Source of the DNA: Lachnospiraceae bacterium
GTDB taxonomy: Bacteria > Bacillota > Clostridia > Lachnospirales > Lachnospiraceae
Assembly: GCA_017621815.1 (NCBI GenBank)
Contig: JAGASK010000031.1
Location: forward strand, 1 to 64,000
Reading direction: 5' to 3'
DNA: 64,000 bases
Every line of letters starts with the position of its first letter. Position 1 is the stretch's first letter. Below the pieces are notes generated by a model that saw only the letters and a list, made by a program, of their open reading frames with translations, was not told the DNA's origin and ran no database searches. Both the position numbers and the translations under genes were made by a program. Positions 43,768 to 51,268 of the stretch are shown here, in pieces.

Positions 43768-43920
43768 ATGGCAAATTTAAACATTGGCTTAATACTGGTT
43801 ATGCTTATAGGAGGTGTTGCCGGTATCGCTTCCACTCTCTATTTATTATTCTCTTTACCGGTAGTTTTAATATGGAAAATTTACAGAAGAATAGTTAAAG
43901 GAATTCCTTTAACGAAATAA
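43768..43920 (+). CDS. 50-residue single-pass membrane peptide
   Basis: Short gene with a good ribosome binding site (GGAAAGG, about nine bases before the ATG). The peptide begins MANLNIGLILVMLIGG and has one or two hydrophobic stretches (about residues 5-34) followed by a basic tail (KIYRRIVKGIP). That suggests a membrane peptide with the tail inside the cell. I know no function for it. Its upstream region carries four phased GTTAA boxes, which suggests regulated expression, perhaps as a stress peptide. It lies divergent from the diguanylate cyclase gene and ahead of the GH18 gene. Confidence 0.65.
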   Translation: MANLNIGLILVMLIGGVAGIASTLYLLFSLPVVLIWKIYRRIVKGIPLTK

Positions 43921-43978
43921 CTCACCATATATCAGTTTTCTGAATAATTTAACATAAGAAAACCAGACGGTAATTCTT

Positions 43979-45124
43979 ATGGAAATATATGTTGTAAAAC
44001 CGGGAGATACTGTAGATGCCATCGCTGCTTCCTACGGTATCAGCCCGGAATCAGTCATTTATAATAATCAGTTACTATATCCTTATGCCCTGGCTGTCGG
44101 TCAGGCGCTTCTTCTTTCTGCTCCCTTAACGGAGGCTCCATCCTACTTTGCTTTTACAAACGGTTACGCTTACCCTTTTATTGATGAGACAGTTTTAACG
44201 GAAACCCTGCCCTTTTTATCGTCTCTTTCCGTTTTCTCTTATGGATTCACTACGGAAGGCGAACTGGTGCCTCCTGCCCTTGATGATGATTTTATGATTG
44301 CTGCAGCCATAAACTCTCGTACGCGCCCAATTCTTACCTTAACCCCATTCGGTCCTGACGGGCAGTTTAACAATTACCTGATCACGACTATGGTAAACGA
44401 TGAATCCGTAAAAAATACGCTCCTTCAGAATCTTCTTTCCACAATTCAAACCAAAGGCTTTGCCGGAGTTGACATTGATTTTGAATATATTCTGCCCGGC
44501 GACCGCATACCCTTTGCGGAATTTGTTGCGGATACAAGAAATTTCCTTGCTCCGTACGGTTATCCTGTTTCCGTGGCGCTGGCTCCTAAAATTGCAGACA
44601 ATCAGCCCGGCCTTTTATATGAAGGAAAGGATTACGCCCTTCTTGGCCAGGCTGCTGACAGTGTGCTGCTTATGACATATGAGTGGGGATACACTTACGG
44701 CCCGCCAATGGCCGTTGCCCCCATTAATAAAGTCCGTGAGGTGGTGGATTATGCCGTTACCCGCATTGAGCCTGCCAAAATAGATTTAGGCATACCAAAC
44801 TACGGATATGATTTCACACTTCCCTATGAAAGAGGTGTTTCCAAAGCCAGAACCATCAGCAATCTGGAAGCCGTTCAAATCGCTGTCCGTGCCGGTGTTC
44901 CCATTTCCTTTGATGAAACTGCCATGTCTCCCTATTTCAGATATGAAGAAAACGGCATTATGCATGAGGTCTGGTTTGAAGATGTAAGAAGCCTTCGGGA
45001 AAAATATTCCCTCCTCCCCGAATATGGCCTCAGGGGTATCGGGGTATGGCAGATCATGCGCCTTTTCCGAGCCGGCTGGCTCCTTTTTCAGGATAAATTT
45101 ATCATCAATAAATCTTTTGGCTGA
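43979..45124 (+). CDS. LysM-GH18 peptidoglycan hydrolase, SleL/YaaH type
   Basis: N-acetylglucosaminidase-like hydrolase of 381 residues. An N-terminal LysM domain (about 1-46, YVVKPGDTVDAIAASYG) binds the wall. The GH18 barrel (about 55-365) has the catalytic motif GFAGVDIDFEYI, with the acid/base Glu, then VALAPKIADNQ and SVLLMTYEWGYTYGPP, with the substrate-positioning Tyr. There is no signal peptide, as is common for SleL-type spore cortex or coat enzymes. The ribosome binding site is weak. It lies 58 bases after the small membrane peptide gene and convergent to the ABC permease gene. Confidence 0.93.
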   Translation: MEIYVVKPGDTVDAIAASYGISPESVIYNNQLLYPYALAVGQALLLSAPLTEAPSYFAFTNGYAYPFIDETVLTETLPFLSSLSVFSYGFTTEGELVPPALDDDFMIAAAINSRTRPILTLTPFGPDGQFNNYLITTMVNDESVKNTLLQNLLSTIQTKGFAGVDIDFEYILPGDRIPFAEFVADTRNFLAPYGYPVSVALAPKIADNQPGLLYEGKDYALLGQAADSVLLMTYEWGYTYGPPMAVAPINKVREVVDYAVTRIEPAKIDLGIPNYGYDFTLPYERGVSKARTISNLEAVQIAVRAGVPISFDETAMSPYFRYEENGIMHEVWFEDVRSLREKYSLLPEYGLRGIGVWQIMRLFRAGWLLFQDKFIINKSFG

Positions 45125-45154
45125 CCCTGCATCTAAAAAACGCATACGTCCGGA

Positions 45155-48100
45155 TTAATCCACCGATTTTAAGGATTCTGCCATATTGATTCCGTCAATT
45201 TTAACGGACATTACCCTGTTTACGCAAAAATTAAAGACAAAAGTCAGAATAACACTGTACAAATAACTTACAGGGCGGATGTGTACATCAAAGGATACCA
45301 TATCCACATTAATTCTGCTCATAATAAAACCATGCAGAAAATAGCCCAGTATCAGTCCGGCTCCTGCTCCGATTGCTGTCAATACCATATTTTCCCTGAA
45401 AACATAAGAAGCCGTTTCTTTTTTGTAGAAGCCCAAAACCTTTATTGTGGCTATTTCCCTCATTCTTTCCGTAATGTTAATATTCGTCAGATTATAAAGC
45501 ACGATAAACGCAAGAGCTGCCGCACATATAATTACCAGAAGAACCACATAATTCATGCTTCCCATCATATTGTCGAAGCGCTCTCTGGTATCCTGATTTA
45601 CCGTTACGGCAGAAACTCCGTCCTGATTCATCAGAACCGCAGCAGCCTCATGAATATCCAGCCCGTCTTTATAATTGATATAAGCGGTCTGATATTCCGG
45701 TATTTCACCGAGCTGGGATTCATAAGTTTCCGGTGCAATAATAATATAATTATATACAAAATTCTCAAAAACTCCCGAAACTGTCACCGTGATTTCCTGC
45801 ATATCCTCATTCCGCACCGTGATTTCATCACCTGCGGCAATATGATAAGTATCCGCTATTTTATTATTAATGACCGCCTGCCCTTCGGAAGGATAGTCTA
45901 TGGGTTCGTCTTTTACCGTATGAAGGTTCATAAACCTGCTTATTTCTTCAGGCTTTTCCATAATTACCATGTTAATGGATTTCACCTTGCCTTCATGCAG
46001 AAGATCCCATGACTCTTCACACACAAAGGTACTATTATCCGTCAGTTCTGCAAGCTTCTCTGTCAACGCTGCTTTCTTGTTTTCGTCAACAGGACTTTTC
46101 ATGCTCACACTGCCGTCCGAAATCTGTATTTCTTCAAACTGCTGGTTTGCCAGTCCTGTGACGGAATCCTTAAGCCCCAGCCCCGTTACAAGCAGAGCCG
46201 TACATCCGCTGATGCCGATTATCATCATAAAAAACCGTTTTTTATATCTGACAATATTTCTCACAGATACTTTCTGCAGAAATTTCAGCCTTTTCCAGAT
46301 GAAGGGAATTTTCTCAAGAAATACCCTTTTTCCCGCTTTAGGCGATTTGGGACGCATCAGCCCGGCTGCCGTCTCCAAAAGTTCATAACGGCAGGAAAAC
46401 CATGTGGCGCCTATGCTGCAAAGCAGAGAAACAATGATTGACAGCACCGCAAGGGTTAAATCAAACCGATACACCAGATGGGGCATATTATACATAATTC
46501 CATATGCTGTCCAGATAACCTTGGGAAATACCACGGTTCCGCCGATATATCCCCCAACGCATCCAATAAGGGCAGCGCTGCCGGAATAAAACATAAACTT
46601 GCTCATAATAGCAGATTCCCTGTAACCTAAGGCCTTCATCACACCAATTTGAGTCCTCTGCTCCTCCACCATCCGGTTCATGGTAGTAATGCAGACTAAA
46701 GCTGCTACCATGAAGAAGAAAATCGGAAATACATCCGCAATCCCCTCTACAATGCTGGAATCATTTTCAAAACACACATAGCCGATATTCGTGTTTCTGT
46801 CAAGCACATAATAATCCGGTTCCTCTATGTCATCAATTTCCTTCTGCGCATCATCAAGTTCTTTTTCCGCATCAGCTATCTTTTCCTCAAATTCCAGCTT
46901 TGCTTCCTCATAGTCCTGCCAGCCTTCCCTTGTCTCTTCTTCTGCGTCCTCCAGCTCCTCTTCCTTATCGGACAATTCATCTCGGGCATTTGCAAGCTGC
47001 TTTTTTCCCTCCTCCAGCTGTGCCCTTCCTGCGCTAAGCTGTTCTTTCGCTGACTCAATCTGCGTCCTCGCCTCCTCAAGCTGGTCTTTCGCTGCCTGCA
47101 GCTGAATCAGAGAATCCGCCTGCGCTCCCTGGCCTCCTGCCGGAAGCTGACCGGCCTGTGCAGTCAGAAGTTCCATTTGCTGCTGCATTTCCTGCTCCTT
47201 TACCGCAAGCTCGCTCTCCTGCTCACTCAGCAGCTGTTCCTGTTCATTCAGCTGCCTCTCCTGCTCACTTAAGAGCTTTTCCTTCTCCTTCAAAGTCTCC
47301 TTTGCATCGGATATTTCTTTCTTCCCATCCGCAATTTTCTCATCTGCCTCTGTCAGCTCATCAAAAGCTTCCGCAAGTTCCTTTTCCGCATCCGCTTTTT
47401 GCGTATCCAGTTCATCCCTGGCATCCGCAAGCTTATCGTTTGCTTCCGTAAGAATATCCTCATAACGGATATTTACTCTTTCCCCGCAAACATCCTCCCA
47501 GCGGGCTGTCATTCTGTCCATGAAATCCTCATACTCATCAGAATAGATTTCATAATCATGGTCAAACTTAACAAAAACCTCTGTAAAATAATCGCTGTCA
47601 AAGGCTTCCGGCAGAACATAAATATAGCCTGCCAGCCTTCCGTTTCCCAGAGATGTAGTGCCTCTTTCAAAATTCATGTAATAGGAGGCATCCACAATTC
47701 CCACTATCGTATATTCTTTTTCTTTAAATGCTTCAAGTGTATCCTCTTCATTGGTATCTGTCAGTGTAATTACCGTACCTATCTGCTCTTCGCCCATCAG
47801 CCTTGAATCCGCTACGCATTCCTTTTCATTTTCAGGCATACGCCCCGCCTTCAGCTGTGTGCCGTTAATTCCTTCCGTTAGAGAATGTACCTTCACAGCT
47901 GTTTCATTTTCGCTGATTCCTGTGCAGAGCACATCATAGGTATAGCTTCCCGCTGCCGCCTTTACTCCTTCTTCCTGTGTAAAAGCTTCCACATCCTCCT
48001 GCACAAAACCAAGGGTCGATAACAGCCTTAAATCATACAGGTTTTTATCCTTTATATATTCATCTGCGGTTACAATCATAAGGGGCTTCGCTACTTTTAA

Positions 48101-48208
48101 TCCTGCAAAAAAACCGACTCCCAATGCCACAATGGCAAGGATTGCAAAAAATCTTCCGAAGCTTCCTTTGATTTCCCGCAGAGTTGTCCTCTTTAACATT
48201 GATTTCAT
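45155..48208 (-). CDS. FtsX-type ABC permease with a long coiled-coil loop
   Basis: Large permease of about 1017 residues. A membrane helix near 25-45 starts an extracellular region. It contains an extended Glu/Gln-rich coiled coil (about 265-465, with repeats such as LLSEQERQLNEQEQ). The first FtsX domain follows (helices near 490, 535 and 585), then a second extracellular domain (about 680-870) and a second FtsX domain (last 130 residues, three helices). I start at the ATG at 48208 (AGGG upstream); a GTG four codons earlier is possible. The ATPase gene upstream ends 12 bases before. The family (MacB/LolE-like fold) moves lipids or peptides or works mechanically across the envelope. Confidence 0.9.
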   Translation of the reverse strand: MKSMLKRTTLREIKGSFGRFFAILAIVALGVGFFAGLKVAKPLMIVTADEYIKDKNLYDLRLLSTLGFVQEDVEAFTQEEGVKAAAGSYTYDVLCTGISENETAVKVHSLTEGINGTQLKAGRMPENEKECVADSRLMGEEQIGTVITLTDTNEEDTLEAFKEKEYTIVGIVDASYYMNFERGTTSLGNGRLAGYIYVLPEAFDSDYFTEVFVKFDHDYEIYSDEYEDFMDRMTARWEDVCGERVNIRYEDILTEANDKLADARDELDTQKADAEKELAEAFDELTEADEKIADGKKEISDAKETLKEKEKLLSEQERQLNEQEQLLSEQESELAVKEQEMQQQMELLTAQAGQLPAGGQGAQADSLIQLQAAKDQLEEARTQIESAKEQLSAGRAQLEEGKKQLANARDELSDKEEELEDAEEETREGWQDYEEAKLEFEEKIADAEKELDDAQKEIDDIEEPDYYVLDRNTNIGYVCFENDSSIVEGIADVFPIFFFMVAALVCITTMNRMVEEQRTQIGVMKALGYRESAIMSKFMFYSGSAALIGCVGGYIGGTVVFPKVIWTAYGIMYNMPHLVYRFDLTLAVLSIIVSLLCSIGATWFSCRYELLETAAGLMRPKSPKAGKRVFLEKIPFIWKRLKFLQKVSVRNIVRYKKRFFMMIIGISGCTALLVTGLGLKDSVTGLANQQFEEIQISDGSVSMKSPVDENKKAALTEKLAELTDNSTFVCEESWDLLHEGKVKSINMVIMEKPEEISRFMNLHTVKDEPIDYPSEGQAVINNKIADTYHIAAGDEITVRNEDMQEITVTVSGVFENFVYNYIIIAPETYESQLGEIPEYQTAYINYKDGLDIHEAAAVLMNQDGVSAVTVNQDTRERFDNMMGSMNYVVLLVIICAAALAFIVLYNLTNINITERMREIATIKVLGFYKKETASYVFRENMVLTAIGAGAGLILGYFLHGFIMSRINVDMVSFDVHIRPVSYLYSVILTFVFNFCVNRVMSVKIDGINMAESLKSVD

Positions 48209-48220
48209 ATTCCCTGCCAC

Positions 48221-48925
48221 CTACCATTCAATATCTTCTACATTGACAATTCTGTCATTCATTATCATTTTTTCCACAGTTCCGCTTTTTACGGTAATCA
48301 CTCTGTCAGCCATAGCTGTGAGAGCCTGATTATGGGTAATTACCACTACGGTCATGCCGCTTTGGCGGCAGGTATCCTGAAGCAGCTTAAGCACCGCTTT
48401 TCCCGTATTATAATCAAGGGCTCCTGTAGGCTCATCGCAAAGCAGCAGCTTTGGATTTTTGGCAAGCGCCCTGGCAATCGCCACCCTCTGCTGTTCTCCT
48501 CCCGAAAGCTGGGCAGGGAAATTGGCCATTCTGTTTTCCAGCCCAACCTGCTTTAATACCGTTGCCGCATCCAGGGGATTTTTACATATCTGTGATGCCA
48601 GCTCCACATTTTCAAGTGCTGTTAAATTCTGCACCAGATTATAGAACTGGAAAACAAAACCCACGTCATATCTTCTGTAGGTGGTCAGCTGCTTTTTATT
48701 CAGCCCCGAAATTTCCTGACCATCCAGAAATACACTGCCCCCGGTAAGGGTATCCATGCCACCCAGTATATTTAAGATAGTTGTTTTTCCCGCTCCTGAA
48801 GCTCCTACAATTACGCAGAATTCTCCTTTTTCAATTTCAAAATTAACGTTCTGCAACGCCTGAATTTCCACTTCCCCGGTCTTATATGTCTTTTTTACAT
48901 TTTTAAATTCCACAAATGCACTCAT
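48221..48925 (-). CDS. ABC transporter ATP-binding protein, MacB/LolD type
   Basis: ATPase of about 234 residues for the FtsX-type permease that follows. Walker A is [11 protein letters not shown], the signature is [21 protein letters not shown], Walker B is [12 protein letters not shown], and the switch His is in VVITHNQAL. The sequence [21 protein letters not shown] is characteristic of the MacB/LolD group. I start at the ATG at 48925 (GGGAG eight bases upstream); an in-frame TTG at 48955 has no support. It is the first gene of a two-gene operon. Confidence 0.94.
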   Translation of the reverse strand: MSAFVEFKNVKKTYKTGEVEIQALQNVNFEIEKGEFCVIVGASGAGKTTILNILGGMDTLTGGSVFLDGQEISGLNKKQLTTYRRYDVGFVFQFYNLVQNLTALENVELASQICKNPLDAATVLKQVGLENRMANFPAQLSGGEQQRVAIARALAKNPKLLLCDEPTGALDYNTGKAVLKLLQDTCRQSGMTVVVITHNQALTAMADRVITVKSGTVEKMIMNDRIVNVEDIEW

Positions 48926-49025
48926 CTTTACTGCTCCCTGCTTTCTGTTTTGCAATTATCTATATAACATTTATCTTATCATGGTTTTATTTTCCATTAC
49001 TAATTAAAAATATATAAACAAAGTA

Positions 49026-50084
49026 TTAAGGAAGAACGCTGTCAAAATAATGCATAAAATTACCTCCTATCATACCTGCCGCCGTCTCTTCCGACATGCC
49101 TCGTTGCAGAAAGGCCGCCGTTAAAAGAGGAATCTGCCCGTGATGAAGCAAACAGTCACACTTCTCCCCGCAAATTTTCCCCTCCAGAGCGCTGTCCGCC
49201 TCATCATAGGAATCGCACAGGTCAAATCCAAAACCCACATGGGCTTTTCCTGCCTTTTCTATTTCATACTCGCCATGACGGCAGAGCATTTCCAGATGAT
49301 TTCCCGAAAGGGAGCCTGCAATATACTTACAGCCGTTCAGTCCCATAACGCCGCCCTGGGCTGCCAAATATTCCATTTGAGCATCTGTCAGGTTCCTGTA
49401 GTTTTCGTAAACTGCTTTTGCGCAGGAATGAGTCGCGCAAAAAGGCTTTTTCGCTGTCTTCTTTAAATCCTCAAAGCCATCGTCATTTAAATGACTCACA
49501 TCCAGAAACATGGAAAGCCTTTCAAGCTCCTTCACTGCTTCCTTTCCCTTTTTTGTAAGTCCTCCGGTTATCTGAATTCTTTCCCCCGCCTTGCAGCAGC
49601 CTGCTGCAAGGGCGTTTTTTCTGCTCCAGGTAAGGGAAGCGCCTCTTACACCCATTTCATACAATGCCTCCAGGCGCTCCAGCTTTTCACCGATACAGTC
49701 AAGCCCTTCCATATACACTAAAATACCTGTTTTTTCTCCCTGTGCCGCCTGAGCAAGCTCTTTTCTGTTTCTTACAAACATCACTTCTTCTGTTTCCTGT
49801 ATTTCCTCTGCAAGAGCGCCTATTTGCTTTAAGGCGTTATCCCATGCGGCCCCGGTTCCTCCCTGTTTCAGGATTTTCGTCGGAACATAAACGGAGGACA
49901 CCACCAGATTCATGCCTGCATTCCGCCAGTTTTTCAAATAATGCTCCCTGATAATGTTTTTTTCCCCAAGCTGCCTGCGAATCAGAATTTCTCCCGCCAA
50001 ATCCAGATGAGCATCCACTACAGGATAATCTCTGTGAAGCTCCGCCGCCTGCTTTACATATTTTTCCTCAACCAAAATATCCAT
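49026..50084 (-). CDS. membrane dipeptidase (peptidase M19)
   Basis: Zinc dipeptidase of the renal dipeptidase family, 352 residues, with a TIM-barrel-type metal site. The first metal ligands are in YPVVDAHLDLAGE (HxD); later parts include LDVSHLNDDGFEDLKK, CATHSCAKAVYENYRNLTDAQ and GVMGLNGCKYIAG. Members hydrolyse dipeptides, some with D-residues, and can cleave beta-lactams. No signal peptide is seen despite the family name. GAGGGAATTTT precedes the ATG. It stands alone between the ABC operon and the end of the glycan operon. Confidence 0.92.
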   Translation of the reverse strand: MDILVEEKYVKQAAELHRDYPVVDAHLDLAGEILIRRQLGEKNIIREHYLKNWRNAGMNLVVSSVYVPTKILKQGGTGAAWDNALKQIGALAEEIQETEEVMFVRNRKELAQAAQGEKTGILVYMEGLDCIGEKLERLEALYEMGVRGASLTWSRKNALAAGCCKAGERIQITGGLTKKGKEAVKELERLSMFLDVSHLNDDGFEDLKKTAKKPFCATHSCAKAVYENYRNLTDAQMEYLAAQGGVMGLNGCKYIAGSLSGNHLEMLCRHGEYEIEKAGKAHVGFGFDLCDSYDEADSALEGKICGEKCDCLLHHGQIPLLTAAFLQRGMSEETAAGMIGGNFMHYFDSVLP

Positions 50085-50132
50085 AAAATTCCCTCCTCAA
50101 AATACTATTATTATTGTATTCCCTGAAAAAGC

Positions 50133-50162
50133 AAAAAGTGCGCCGCTGACAACAGGGCGCAC
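50133..50162 (-). terminator. terminator of the glycan operon
   Basis: GTGCGCC (50138-50144) pairs with GGCGCAC (50156-50162) around an 11-base loop. It is followed on the minus strand by TTTTTGCTTTTTC. It lies 22 bases past the PseB-like stop and marks the end of the operon that enters from the right edge. Confidence 0.88.
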
Positions 50163-50183
50163 CGCTGATTTCCCACTGTTAAA

Positions 50184-51200
50184 TTATTTTTCCAAATCCA
50201 CTGTCTTAAGAAGCTCCCTGATTTGTTCTACGGAAAGCCATTCCGTATTATTGCCTGAACTGTAAGAAAAGCCCTCTTCTACCTTCTTACCGCTTGTATT
50301 AATCTTCTGCTTGTCATTCCATACCACCTGAGGATAAACAATAAAATGCTTATCATATTCATAGGTAGTAGCGGAATCCTCCACCGTTACCATAATTTCA
50401 TGCAGCTTTTCGCCGGGACGAATGCCGATTTCAGGCATCTTGCAGCCGGGAAGCATGGCTTCTGCCAAATCAGTGATTTTAAAGGAAGGTATTTTGCTGA
50501 TAAAGGTTTCACCGCCTGTTGCTTCCTCCAGCGCTTTAATCACAAGCTCTACTCCCTGGGTTAAGCTAATCCAGAAACGGGTCATGCGGTAATCGGTAAT
50601 AGGCAGTTCATTTCCGCCGTTTTTAATAATATTGTGAAATACCGGAATGATTGAGCCCCGGCTTCCAGCCACGTTGCCGTAGCGCACAATAGAAAAGTTG
50701 ATATCCTTGGTTCCCGCATATGCATTTGCTGCAATAAACAGCTTGTCCGATACCAGTTTGGTGCCGCCGTACAAATTGACAGGATTAACTGCCTTGTCCG
50801 TGGAAAGGGCAACTACTTTCTTTACATTGGTATCAAGAGCCGCATCAATAATATTCTGGGCCCCGTTAATATTGGTTTTAATCGCTTCATTGGGATTGTA
50901 TTCACAGGCCGGAACCTGCTTTAAGGCTGCTGCATGAATCACATAATCCACACCCTCAAAGGCTCTCATCAGCCTTTCCTTATCCCTGACATCGCCGATA
51001 AAGAATCTCATCTTATCAGCATATTCCTTAAATTCCCTCTCCATCATGAACTGCTTGAATTCATCACGGGAATAGATAATAATTTTCCTGGGATTATAAT
51101 GAGTCAATACATATTTTGTAAAGCATTTACCAAAGGAACCGGTTCCTCCGGTAATAAGAATTGTTTTATTATCCAATAACATATTATTATTCAATGACAT
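50184..51200 (-). CDS. UDP-N-acetylglucosamine 4,6-dehydratase (inverting), PseB/CapE type
   Basis: Nucleotide-sugar dehydratase/epimerase of 338 residues. The NAD site is TGGTGSFGKCFTKYV. The catalytic region shows ALSTDKAVNPVNLYGGTK with the Asp-Lys pair that replaces the usual Ser/Thr-Asp-Glu and the Tyr-x-x-x-Lys. HAAALKQVPACEYNPNEA and the C-terminal IRPGEKLHEIMV are family features. It makes a 4-keto-6-deoxy hexosamine for special sugars such as pseudaminic acid or deoxy-hexosamines. The usual partner aminotransferase (PseC) is not next to it. GGAGG is seven bases before the ATG, and it is the last gene before the operon terminator. Confidence 0.92.
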   Translation of the reverse strand: MSLNNNMLLDNKTILITGGTGSFGKCFTKYVLTHYNPRKIIIYSRDEFKQFMMEREFKEYADKMRFFIGDVRDKERLMRAFEGVDYVIHAAALKQVPACEYNPNEAIKTNINGAQNIIDAALDTNVKKVVALSTDKAVNPVNLYGGTKLVSDKLFIAANAYAGTKDINFSIVRYGNVAGSRGSIIPVFHNIIKNGGNELPITDYRMTRFWISLTQGVELVIKALEEATGGETFISKIPSFKITDLAEAMLPGCKMPEIGIRPGEKLHEIMVTVEDSATTYEYDKHFIVYPQVVWNDKQKINTSGKKVEEGFSYSSGNNTEWLSVEQIRELLKTVDLEK

Positions 51201-51268
51201 AAACGCGCCTCCAACTGTTTACTACTTTACATAGTGTATCATGATTTTCATGTAACATCAAATTTTTT

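Noticed and set aside
47158-47806. Plus-strand ORFs opposite the coiled-coil part of the FtsX permease
   Set aside because: They are low-complexity shadows of the Glu/Gln-rich coiled coil, with no start signals and no family features.
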